From positions 124,001 through 188,000 of the forward strand of contig NZ_JPRO01000002.1 of NCBI RefSeq assembly GCF_000737785.1: a stretch of DNA of 64,000 bases. Direction: 5' to 3'. The first letter of the stretch is position 1. The number at the start of each line of letters is the position of its first letter. The translations under genes and the position numbers were made by a program. The notes beneath the pieces were generated by a model that ran no database searches, had not been told where the DNA came from, and saw nothing but the letters and a program-made list of their open reading frames with translations. Of this stretch, positions 36,220-44,067 are shown in pieces. Source of the stretch: Chryseobacterium luteum. GTDB lineage: Bacteria; Bacteroidota; Bacteroidia; Flavobacteriales; Weeksellaceae.

Positions 36220-37005
36220 ATGAAAAAGACTGTACTCTTTTCTTTATTATTAACTGGTTTTTTGGGCTTTTCGCAGCAAAAAACTACAGGAGATGTACCT
36301 TTATCCCCCAATAATGGGATAACTGCCAATTTTACTCTTGATAATACAACATCTAAAGTAACTTTGATCTTAAAAGGTCCGTCCGACAGATGGTTTGGCT
36401 TAGGAATCGGTGTTGAGGCGGGATTTGGCATGTCATCCGGAGATGCGGTAGTGTATTCTGCTGTAACAACTCCAAAACTTACGGATAGGAATTTTACGGG
36501 ATTCATGCAGCCTCCATTAGATAGTTCACAGGACTGGACAATAGTGAGCGATGTTGTTTCGGGCTCTGTAAGAACGCTGACATTAACAAGAGCTCTGACC
36601 AACTCAGATCCTAATGACTATCAAATGCCTTATGCCACTACAAATTCTATAAGTTTTGCAGGGCCAAGACCGGCTAATGCAACTACAACAGTTGCCCCTC
36701 ACGGTGGAACTGCGAATGTAGGGTATGCGACTGCATCTTTTACAACCGTATTAGGAGTGAACGATACTGCTGTAGCAAATAAAAAAATTGTTCTTTATCC
36801 AAATCCAGCTAAAGAAACCGTAAACATTAAAAATGCAGATAGAATAAAATCTGTTGATATTTACGAAACAGGTGGAAGAAAAGTACGATCTGTAGTACCT
36901 GATGGTGAAACTATCAGTGTAAGAGATCTGAAATCCGGAATTTATTATTTTGAGATCACTCTAAAAGACGGAAGCCTGTCTTATGAAAAGCTGATCAAAG
37001 AATAA
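36220..37005 (+). CDS. DOMON-domain protein with T9SS sorting signal
   Basis: Exported protein of 261 residues with signal MKKTVLFSLLLTGFLGFSQ. A DOMON domain spans about residues 25-175. It has the typical SDRWFGLGIG, GFGMSSGDAVVYS, SQDWTIVSDVVSGSVRTLTL and TRALTNSDPNDYQM. DOMON domains bind haem b or sugars; a Met in GFGM and a His in VAPHGG stand where haem ligands could lie. The C-terminus is a T9SS type A domain (IVLYPNPAKETVNIKNADRI, then SYEKLIKE), so the protein is sent outside or to the cell surface. It is the last gene of the operon; a terminator follows. Confidence 0.82.
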   Translation: MKKTVLFSLLLTGFLGFSQQKTTGDVPLSPNNGITANFTLDNTTSKVTLILKGPSDRWFGLGIGVEAGFGMSSGDAVVYSAVTTPKLTDRNFTGFMQPPLDSSQDWTIVSDVVSGSVRTLTLTRALTNSDPNDYQMPYATTNSISFAGPRPANATTTVAPHGGTANVGYATASFTTVLGVNDTAVANKKIVLYPNPAKETVNIKNADRIKSVDIYETGGRKVRSVVPDGETISVRDLKSGIYYFEITLKDGSLSYEKLIKE

Positions 37006-37027
37006 TCATAAGTAGAAAAATACTCTT

Positions 37028-37058
37028 AAATGCCTCTGGATAACAGGGGCATTTTTAT
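37028..37058 (+). terminator. Terminator after the envelope redox operon
   Basis: An 11-bp stem, AAATGCCTCTG with CAGGGGCATTT (one G-U), closes a 5-nt loop and is followed by a T run. Confidence 0.9.
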
Positions 37059-37130
37059 TTACCCGTATTTTGAATGCTGAAGGATTTTAAAAATTTAAAT
37101 GCTTGAAACTAATTTTATTTTATCGCAAGG

Positions 37131-37259
37131 GCAAAAAAATTATTTCCTATGTATTGCTTTTATAAGAAAATGGCTTTGTTTAGTTTAAAAATCAACCGAT
37201 TAATTTATAAAGCTTTGTTATCATTGTGTTTATTTTAATCCTTATCCCGAATTCAGTTT
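37131..37259. repeat. Dispersed repeat, copy A
   Basis: This stretch, from TATCGCAAGG to ATCCCGAATTCAG, aligns along its length with 45435-45594. Shared blocks include TATTTCCT, ATTGCTT, AGTTTAAAAATC, a TTTATAAA core and TTATCCCG. Its right part also resembles the reverse complement of 63862-63930 at the putative IS end. It has no coding potential. It lies in the promoter region of the following gene. Confidence 0.6.
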
Positions 37260-37310
37260 GTTTTAATACACTTTTAATCTTATAAACTTTTCTGGAAGCA
37301 ATACAGACCG

Positions 37311-37318
37311 TAACTTTG
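37311..37318 (+). promoter_or_regulatory. Promoter -7 box of the NPP-family gene
   Basis: TAACTTTG fits TAnnTTTG and lies 13 bases before the ATG at 37331. It excludes the TTG at 37316 as start. Confidence 0.6.
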
Positions 37319-37330
37319 TCGAAAATTTTA

Positions 37331-38622
37331 ATGATGAAGCGAGGAATACAAATTCTGCTGTTACTTTTTTCTTTGGCCATCTGCGCGCAACAGGCCAATA
37401 TGGATACGGCCCAGGTAGTCGTTTCCGGCCGTACTAACAGTGTTGAAGCCCGGACTAAGCCTTATGTGATCATGATCTCTGCGGATGGTTTCAGGTATGA
37501 TTATGCCAAAAAGTACAATGCGGAAAATCTTCTGAAGCTGGCAGCTGGCGGTGTCCAGGCCGAAGCAATGATTCCAAGCTATCCAAGCATTACTTTCCCT
37601 AACCAAAAAACTGGAGCCTGATTACCGGGCTTTATCCTTCCCACCACGGACTGATTGATAATGCTTTCTATGATTACAAAAGAAAAGAGCCTTATGATAA
37701 GCGCAATAAGAAGAATGCTGAAGATGGCAGCTGGTATGGCGGAACTCCGCTTTGGGCGTTGGCTGAAAAACAGGGAATGGTTTCGGCTTCTCTGATGTGG
37801 GTTGGATCTGCCAGCAATGCGGGAGGAATGAGACCTTCCTATTATTACCATTATCATGAAAAATTTAAGCCTTCCGAAAAAGTAGAAAAGGTAGTTAACT
37901 GGCTGAAACTGCCTGAAGAAAAAAGACCGCATTTTATATCTCTGTATTTCCCGGAAGTAGACGGAAGCGGCCATCATTACGGGCCGGATAGTCCTGAAAC
38001 GGAAAATGCCGTTCACCAGATTGACAGCGCCATTGGAGAACTTGTTCAGAAAGTCAATACTCTTGGACTGAAAAATGTCAACTTTATTTTTGTTTCCGAT
38101 CACGGAATGATAAAAATGGCTGACGGAGCTCCATTGGAAATTCCGGCTATGCTTTTCGATAAAAACAGATTTGATTTTTACAATTCTGAAACCCTGCTCA
38201 GAGTATATGTCAAAAATCCCGTTGAGGTTAAAAGTGTTTATAAAGAGCTGAAAACCAATAAAACAGATGACTACGAAGTATATCTGGATAAAAGACTGCC
38301 TGAATATCTGCATTTCGCAACCAAAGACGATCAATATGACAGAATCGGGCAGATCCTTCTGATCCCGAAAGCTCCGAAAATATTCCTGGAAAAAGGCAAG
38401 AAAACATACGTAGGGAAACACGGTTATAATCCGAAAGTTGTTCCTGAAATGAAAGCCACATTCTATGCATGGGGCCCTGAATTCAAAAATAATCTGACGA
38501 TACATGAATTTACGAATGTCAATGTCTATCCTTTGGTTACTGAAATCTTAGGCCTGAAAACTGATCAGCCTGTCGATGGAAAATTGAAAGTTTTGAAAGA
38601 AATAGTAAAAGACAGAAAATAA
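37331..38622 (+). pseudogene. Nucleotide pyrophosphatase/phosphodiesterase (NPP) family protein, frameshifted
   Basis: Exported metal-dependent phosphodiesterase of the alkaline phosphatase superfamily. A signal (MMKRGIQILLLLFSLAICAQ) is followed by the metal site VIMISADGFRYDYAKKY and the nucleophile Thr in PSITFPN. The expected NHWSLITG is broken: six A stand between C bases at about 37605-37612 where CAC or CAT is expected, so the frame stops at 37621. The other frame resumes with SLITGLYPSHHGLIDNAFYD and keeps the metal ligands in VDGSGHHYGP, SDHGM and GKHGYN to the end at 38622. A 5-base insertion in an A tract explains all. Unless it is an assembly error or a reversible slippage tract, the gene is dead. 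The remainder is well preserved, so the change is recent. Confidence 0.85.
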
Positions 38623-38641
38623 GAAAAACTTTAAAAACTAA

Positions 38642-39902
38642 ATGAATATGAGATACGTAATTATATTCTTTTTTATTTTCTGTAAATCATTTTCGCAATT
38701 TTCATCCTGCAAGGAGTTTGAGCTTACCGAATTGAGAGTAAAAAGACCTCAGGTAGAATTTCCCGACCATCAGGTTGAATCTGGATTTCTTAAAAAACTT
38801 CCAATTAAGACAATGAAGGGGAAACAGTATTCAGGAATATGACAGAAATGGAAATCTCATCAGTACCAAAAATATTGCTAAAGATTATTATCAATCAACA
38901 AATGTTTGTCAGTACAAGAATGGAATACTTACCGAAAGCCGCTCTATTTCAATGGCTGACAAAACTCGTATTGAATCTTATAATGAAGAATCGATGCGAA
39001 GAGGAAATGAAGAGATGAAACAAAATGGCACTGGAACTGCGGCAATAATGGATCCCCAAAGTACGGAAAGTGTTTATACAGCTGTATTGAATAATAAAAA
39101 TCAGGTTGTATCTTACAAGAAAGAAAAAATTGAAATAAATGGAAGCAATAGAAAAATTACAGGTTCTGATACGGGGGAGTTTATATATAAGGATGGTAAT
39201 ATTTCTGAAGCTAAATACGGAGGCATAACCGAGCAGTACTTTTATAAAAACGGACTGCTGTCGGAAGTGAAAAGAACTGAAAAAAAACAGTGGCTTTTTG
39301 AGAGACGTAATACCAACCAATATATTTATGATAGCAGAAAGAATCTGATTGCAATATCTTATTCTACTGAAGACTACCAGGGCGGGAAATATCAATCCGG
39401 CAATAAAGGACAGAAAGATTCTGCTACTTATGACAATAAAAACAGATTGATAAGAATAGGTTCTAAGAAGAATTTCATCACTTATAAATATGATGCAGGC
39501 AATAACATTACTGAGATATCAGAATATTCAAACAACAAGCTTCAATCCCAAAAAGGATATGGATATGATAAAAACCTGATGGTAAAATCTTCAGAAAGCA
39601 AAATTCCGATTACAGAAAATTCTGACATTTATTTTAAAGATTATATGTATAAAAACGGATTACTGGCTGAAGTGAAAAATTATACCAGTAAGTATCCTTA
39701 TGGACATAAAACAGTTTATCAGTATAATGATAAAAAACAATTGGTTAATATTACGGATTATCGTCCCAAATTTAAAGATGGAAAGCTACTGGAGAATGAA
39801 TTTGAGAAAGGATCTGAGACTAATTTTATTTATGAAGGAAAATCAGTAATAGTTAAGGGTAACAGGACTGTTTCACAGACAGGTAAATTTGAATTGTATT
39901 AA
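38642..39902 (+). pseudogene. Exported YD-repeat-like protein, frameshifted
   Basis: The frame from ATG 38642 (or 38648) encodes a signal peptide (IIFFFIFCKSFSQ) and a short region to TGA at 38840-38842. The protein clearly continues in another frame from about 38820: SIQEYDRNGNLISTKN and on through many YxY-type repeats (YKNGLLSEVKR, YDSRKNLIAISYS, YDNKNRLIRIGSKK, YKYDAGNNITEIS, YQYNDKKQLVNITD) to 39902. One extra base in GGGGAAA (38819-38824) accounts for the break; the repaired reading would be MKGNSIQEYDRNGN. The repeats resemble YD/RHS-like or WG-like beta repeats of secreted proteins; the function is unknown. It follows the other frameshifted gene by 19 bases. Confidence 0.75.
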
Positions 39903-39919
39903 TTGAAAATAAATAATGA

Positions 39920-39952
39920 CAGTTTCGGCGAGCCTTTGGCTCGCCGAAACTG
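39920..39952. terminator. Bidirectional terminator hairpin
   Basis: A perfect 15-bp GC-rich stem (CAGTTTCGGCGAGCC with its complement) closes the loop TTT between two convergent genes. It has only a short T stretch on the plus side. Confidence 0.8.
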
Positions 39953-39999
39953 TTTGATAGAAAATTTAATAGAAAGGTGTTAATAAAACAACCTGAAAA

Positions 40000-40884
40000 C
40001 TAAGATTGAAATTTATTAGAAAACTCACGGGCAAAATCCTCAAGTTTTACTGAGCCGGTAACCGGAGATCCCTGTTCAGTAAAATCCTTCTGAATAACAC
40101 CTGTCCTCATTCCTCTTCCCATTTCAGCATACAGTTCAGCCATTTCCATTGGAAGACCTGCCTGAACCATCCCGTCGAAAGACTGCTCATCTGTAAATTC
40201 AACCCAGGGTAATTCCTGATTTCCAACAGCAGCTCCCAAAACTTTTGCAAAATCTGCAGGTGGGCGTGAATCACTTACCACATAACGGATATTTTTACCG
40301 GTTGTATTTTTTACCAGCTCTTCAGCTGCAGCCTTGGCAATATCAGTGGGGTGTACCAATGGAATATGTATATTTTCAGGATAATTCCCGCCGATAATTC
40401 CTGCATTTTTAACCATTGGAATATCATTGAAGAAATTAATGTAGAAATAACCTGCCCTTAAAAAAGTAACGGAAGTATTTTCCAGCTCATTATATAATTT
40501 TTCAATACGATGAAGTCCTTTAATCGGACCGTTTTCAACCGGAGAATCAGCTCCCACGCTGCTTAGCATGACAACCCTTTTTACTCCTGTTTTTGTAATG
40601 GCTTCAGCATAATTTTTTCCTGCATTCACCGTGTTTTCTACAATATTGTTCTCCCCCATGATCGGTGGAGTCATTGCAAATACTGCATCAGCACCTTCAA
40701 ATGTTTTAACCAGGAAATCCGGATCAGTAATAGAGCCGATGGCGGCTTTGGCTCCTAAAGATTCGATTTCACTTTTTTTGGCTTCACTGCTGCTGATCAC
40801 AGTAATATCATGGCCTTCCGCAATTAACTGCTTGGCTAATGGTTTCGCTGTATTCCCTAAAGAACCTGTTATGATAATTTTCAT
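40000..40884 (-). CDS. NmrA-like NAD(P)-binding oxidoreductase
   Basis: SDR-type protein of the NmrA/QOR2 group, 294 residues. The start MKIIITGSLGNTAKPLAKQL contains the dinucleotide loop (TGSLGNTAKPLAK). Further family features are VISSSEAKKSEIESLGAKAA, GADAVFAMTPP and VVMLSSVGAD. QOR2-like enzymes reduce quinones with NADPH and NmrA proteins sense NAD(P); the exact activity is not shown. It is divergent from an HxlR-type regulator across 79 bases, the usual setting for HxlR-controlled oxidoreductases that answer to quinones or aldehydes. Confidence 0.88.
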   Translation of the reverse strand: MKIIITGSLGNTAKPLAKQLIAEGHDITVISSSEAKKSEIESLGAKAAIGSITDPDFLVKTFEGADAVFAMTPPIMGENNIVENTVNAGKNYAEAITKTGVKRVVMLSSVGADSPVENGPIKGLHRIEKLYNELENTSVTFLRAGYFYINFFNDIPMVKNAGIIGGNYPENIHIPLVHPTDIAKAAAEELVKNTTGKNIRYVVSDSRPPADFAKVLGAAVGNQELPWVEFTDEQSFDGMVQAGLPMEMAELYAEMGRGMRTGVIQKDFTEQGSPVTGSVKLEDFAREFSNKFQS

Positions 40885-40920
40885 ATTAAATGTTGTTTAT
40901 TTTCTTTTACAAAGTTATAT

Positions 40921-40948
40921 TTGTACTTACTTTTATACAAGTACTTAC
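40921..40948. promoter_or_regulatory. Probable HxlR operator between the NmrA and hxlR genes
   Basis: TTGTA (40921-40925) and TACAA (40936-40940) form an inverted repeat with a 10-nt centre, and GTACTTAC occurs twice (40923-40930 and 40941-40948). The overlapping inverted and direct repeats in the only space between divergent genes suggest a binding site for the adjacent regulator. Confidence 0.5.
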
Positions 40949-40963
40949 CCTAAAGTATGTATC

Positions 40964-41323
40964 ATGACAGCGATTAAAGAAAGTTCTACCATCCAGAGGA
41001 ACAGAAAAAATATATTGGAGCAGTGCCCTGTAATGTATGTAATGGAAAGAATAGGCGGTTTTTGGAAACCTATTATTCTCTTTCACCTTTCAACAGGAGA
41101 GAAAAGGTACAGTGAATTAAAAAGAGCGATTCCTGAAGTAACCGAAAAAATGCTGATCCAGCATCTTAAACAATTAGAAGCAGATGGATTAGTTATAAGA
41201 ACAGCAAAACCTGTGGTTCCTCCGCATGTTACCTATGAACTGAGCAAAGCAGGCCTCAAACTGGCTCCGGTAATTGATGCCATGGCAGACTGGGCTTTTC
41301 AGGATATGAAAAAAGCGTATTAA
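40964..41323 (+). CDS. HxlR-family transcriptional regulator
   Basis: Winged-helix regulator of 119 residues. Typical HxlR features are the early Cys in LEQCPVMYVMERIGGFWKPI, the helix-turn-helix (KRYSELKRAIPEVTEKMLIQ) and the wing (HLKQLEADGLVIR, PHVTYELSKAGLKL). The single N-terminal Cys is the redox or electrophile sensor in relatives such as YodB and HypR. The start at 40964 follows from this pattern; the longer open frame upstream is only the shadow of the divergent gene. It probably represses the NmrA-like gene and itself. Confidence 0.92.
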   Translation: MTAIKESSTIQRNRKNILEQCPVMYVMERIGGFWKPIILFHLSTGEKRYSELKRAIPEVTEKMLIQHLKQLEADGLVIRTAKPVVPPHVTYELSKAGLKLAPVIDAMADWAFQDMKKAY

Positions 41324-41333
41324 TTTAAATGAA

Positions 41334-41359
41334 AAAGACTGCCCCAAAAGACAGTCTTT
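41334..41359. terminator. Hairpin between convergent hxlR and adh genes
   Basis: An 8-bp stem, AAAGACTG with CAGTCTTT, is flanked by A-rich and T-rich sides. It can work in both directions between the convergent genes. Confidence 0.7.
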
Positions 41360-41374
41360 ACGTTATAAGGAGAA

Positions 41375-42430
41375 TTACAAAGATTGCATATCAATAACAA
41401 AACGGTATTTCACATCACTTTTGATCATTCTTTCATATGCATGGTTGATATCCTGCATTTTGATCAGCTCAATGTCCGACACAATATTATGTTTTCCGCA
41501 GAAATCCAGTAATTCCTGAGTTTCAGCAATTCCACCGATTAATGAACCTGCAACAGAACGGCGTTGGAAGATCATCGGTCTTGTACTCACTTCAGTGTTC
41601 TGGAATTCACCTACAAAGCCTACAAGAACCAAAGTTCCGTTCAGGGTAAGCGTCTGCATATAAGGATTGATATCATGCTCATAAGGAACCGTATCAATAA
41701 TCAGGTCGAATTTTCCTTTTACCGTATCCATCTGTGAATCATCAGTGGAAATTACAACGTGATCAGCTCCCAGTTGCTTGGCATCATCCGTTTTCCCCGG
41801 AGTTCTTGAAAATAAAGTCACTTCTGCACCTAATCCTTTTGCCAGTTTAATCGCCATATGTCCCAGCCCGCCTAATCCAACAACTGCTACCTTAGAGCCA
41901 GGTCCGGCATTCCAGTGTCTCAATGGAGACCATGTGGTAATACCTGCGCATAGAAGAGGTGCTACTGCAGCCAGGTCCAGGTTTTCAGGTACACTTAAAA
42001 CAAAATGTTCGTCCACTACTACTTTCTGAGAATATCCGCCAAAAGTATGGCCTCCCGAATGCTTGTCTTTTCCGTTATAAGTTCCTGTAAATCCATTTAA
42101 GCAGTATTGTTCGAGATCTTCTTTACAGCTGTTGCAGTGTCCGCATGAATCTACCATACATCCTACAGCAGCAAGGTCGCCTACTTTAAATTTAGAAACT
42201 TCACTTCCCACATTGGTTATCCTTCCTACAATTTCATGTCCGGGAACTACAGGGTACAAAGATCCGCCCCAGTCGTTTCTTGCCGTGTGGAGGTCAGAGT
42301 GGCAGACTCCGCAGTATAAAATTTCAATTTCTACATCTTTAGGTGTCGTTTCTCTTCTTTCAATAGTCATTTCTTTCAGGTCTGCCATAGTAGACTCAGC
42401 CCCGTAGGCTTTTACCGTGATTGTGCTCAT
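41375..42430 (-). CDS. Zinc-dependent NAD(P)-alcohol dehydrogenase (YahK/cinnamyl type)
   Basis: Medium-chain dehydrogenase of 351 residues that probably reduces aldehydes with NADPH. Catalytic zinc ligands appear in CGVCHSDLHTARNDWGG and in PGHEIVG. The structural zinc cluster is CMVDSCGHCNSCKEDLEQYC (four Cys). The Rossmann motif is VAVVGLGGLGHMAIKLAKGL, and FSRTPGKTDDAKQLGADHVV follows. The start at 42430 (MSTITVKAYGAE) fits the family and leaves a 22-base gap to the cupin gene; a frame starting at 42475 would overlap that gene. Together with the cupin and the divergent AraC regulator it looks like a detoxification unit for aldehydes or related electrophiles. Confidence 0.92.
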   Translation of the reverse strand: MSTITVKAYGAESTMADLKEMTIERRETTPKDVEIEILYCGVCHSDLHTARNDWGGSLYPVVPGHEIVGRITNVGSEVSKFKVGDLAAVGCMVDSCGHCNSCKEDLEQYCLNGFTGTYNGKDKHSGGHTFGGYSQKVVVDEHFVLSVPENLDLAAVAPLLCAGITTWSPLRHWNAGPGSKVAVVGLGGLGHMAIKLAKGLGAEVTLFSRTPGKTDDAKQLGADHVVISTDDSQMDTVKGKFDLIIDTVPYEHDINPYMQTLTLNGTLVLVGFVGEFQNTEVSTRPMIFQRRSVAGSLIGGIAETQELLDFCGKHNIVSDIELIKMQDINHAYERMIKSDVKYRFVIDMQSL

Positions 42431-42452
42431 TGGTTTATTTAATTTAATTAAG

Positions 42453-42854
42453 TTATAAATTGTTGTATTCCTCATCGCTTACAGGTTCCAACCATTCCAC
42501 AATGCCGTTTTGAGTATTGGGATTGATGGCGATATGCGTGAATTCACTGTCTGCACTTGCGCCATGCCAGTGGATAACACCCGGAAAAATATTCACCACA
42601 TCTCCAGGATGTAAAACCTGTGCAGGCTTGCCTTTTTCCTGGTAAAAACCTGTTCCTGAAGTTACAATTAAAATCTGGCCTCCGCTGTGAGTGTGCCAGT
42701 TATTTCTGCATCCGGGTTCAAAAATAACATTCCCGATCTGGCAGTTCAGATCATCGTTGGATTTTAAAATCTTAATCCAGGCTGTTCCTCCGGAAAAATA
42801 AGCTTCCGGAGCTTTTTCTCCTTTGGGAAAAATATTTGTATTGAATGTTTCCAT
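42453..42854 (-). CDS. Cupin-domain protein
   Basis: Single-domain cupin of 133 residues. Cupin motif 1 is NWHTHSGGQILIVTSGTGFY with its two His and a Gln in the Glu position; motif 2 is HPGDVVNIFPGVIHWHGA. Metal binding is likely; the reaction is unknown. Small cupins with this pattern are often annotated near carboxymuconolactone decarboxylases and quinone-related enzymes. It is co-directional with the alcohol dehydrogenase and divergent from the AraC gene. Confidence 0.88.
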   Translation of the reverse strand: METFNTNIFPKGEKAPEAYFSGGTAWIKILKSNDDLNCQIGNVIFEPGCRNNWHTHSGGQILIVTSGTGFYQEKGKPAQVLHPGDVVNIFPGVIHWHGASADSEFTHIAINPNTQNGIVEWLEPVSDEEYNNL

Positions 42855-42956
42855 AACAGTACAAAAGTCGATACTTTTATATAAACACAGCTTATACAGA
42901 TTACCGGAATACTTACCAATTTTACAGACACCCTGAAAAGGTCCGCAGGAAAGTGG

Positions 42957-42964
42957 TAATTTTG
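42957..42964 (+). promoter_or_regulatory. Promoter -7 box of the AraC-type gene
   Basis: TAATTTTG fits TAnnTTTG, 25 bases before the start at 42989. No -33 TTG is evident, as is common for activated promoters. Confidence 0.5.
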
Positions 42965-42988
42965 AATAAGCTTAAATAAAGACAGTCA

Positions 42989-43891
42989 ATGGAAGACCAG
43001 GAAGTTGAAAAAGTAAACAGTGTTTCGGATTACAATAAAATGGTGAATAATGAAACCCTGCATCCGCTGGTAAGTGTGGTGGATTTTGCAAAATCCGATC
43101 CCATATGCCAGTACAGAAGAACCTATACTTTTTATACCGTTTTTCTGAAAGATGTGATCTGTGGTGATATGCATTACGGCAAGCACAGCTATGATTATCA
43201 GGAAGGTACGCTGGTCTTTATCGCTCCCGGACAGGTAAGCGGAGTAACGAATGGCGGAAATCCTATACAGCCCGGCGGATATGCGCTGCTGTTTCATCCC
43301 GATCTGATCAAAGGAACCAATCTTGGTAAAAATATTAATGACTACAGCTTCTTTTCCTATGATGTGCACGAAGCATTACACCTTTCAGAAAAAGAAAGAG
43401 AAATTGTTCTGGAATGCTTTAAAAATATAAAGCTTGAGCTCGAACAGTCCATCGACAAACACAGCAAATCATTAATTGTAAACAATATTGAATTGTTCTT
43501 AAATTACTGTATGCGTTTCTACGACCGTCAGTTTATTACAAGAGATCATGTTAACCAGGGCGTTATCGGAAAATTTGAAAATCTGGTGGATGATTATTTA
43601 AAATCTGATCATCCAAAAAATATAGGTTTTCCGATGGTCAATTACTTTGCAGAAAAGCTGAACCTATCCGCCAATTACTTCGGCGATCTGATCAAAAAAG
43701 AATTAGGAGTTTCCGCTCAGGAATTTATTCACAATAAGCTGATCGATGTTGCCAAAGAACAGATCCTGAACCCCTCAAAATCAATCAGTGAGATTTCCTA
43801 CGATCTCGGATTTAAATATCCACAGCACTTTACAAGATTATTCAAAGCCAAAGTCGGTGTTTCCCCGAGTGAATACAAAATATTAAACTGA
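42989..43891 (+). CDS. AraC-family transcriptional regulator
   Basis: Regulator of 300 residues. An N-terminal cupin-like sensor covers about 1-160 (DYQEGTLVFIAPGQVSGV, GGYALLFHPDLIKGTNLG). Two helix-turn-helix motifs form the C-terminal AraC domain: FAEKLNLSANYFGDLIKKEL and SISEISYDLGFKYPQHFTRL, ending FKAKVGVSPSEYKIL. It is divergent from the cupin and alcohol dehydrogenase genes, which it probably controls. This trio recurs in Chryseobacterium-like genomes as I recall. Confidence 0.93.
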   Translation: MEDQEVEKVNSVSDYNKMVNNETLHPLVSVVDFAKSDPICQYRRTYTFYTVFLKDVICGDMHYGKHSYDYQEGTLVFIAPGQVSGVTNGGNPIQPGGYALLFHPDLIKGTNLGKNINDYSFFSYDVHEALHLSEKEREIVLECFKNIKLELEQSIDKHSKSLIVNNIELFLNYCMRFYDRQFITRDHVNQGVIGKFENLVDDYLKSDHPKNIGFPMVNYFAEKLNLSANYFGDLIKKELGVSAQEFIHNKLIDVAKEQILNPSKSISEISYDLGFKYPQHFTRLFKAKVGVSPSEYKILN

Positions 43892-43906
43892 TCATTTTAA
43901 AAACAA

Positions 43907-43987
43907 GTAACACTCATAGTTCACCAATATCACAATTTTCCACTTCGGATTATTTGTGGAAATTGGTGACATTCGTGTTTAAGTTAC
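43907..43987. repeat. Imperfect inverted-repeat element between araC-type and esterase genes
   Basis: GTAAC at 43907 and GTTAC at 43983 bound a unit whose arms pair: ACTCATAGTTCACCAAT and TTTTCCAC on the left, GTGGAAATTGGTGACATTCG and TGT on the right. The right arm read in reverse gives ACACGAATGTCACCAATTTC. The arms differ by small indels, as in an old foldback repeat. Confidence 0.5.
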
Positions 43988-44067
43988 CATTAAAACCAAA
44001 GCAAAAATTTTCTCATTTCAAAAAACTGAATTAAATTTAATAGATAAAATTTTTCAAAGTTTTTAAA

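Noticed and set aside
37579..38505. Minus-strand frame of 308 codons
   Set aside because: Antisense of the frameshifted NPP gene, whose plus-strand motifs are unmistakable.
40631..40963. Upstream extension of the HxlR frame
   Set aside because: It overlaps the divergent NmrA-like gene; HxlR proteins start near 40964.
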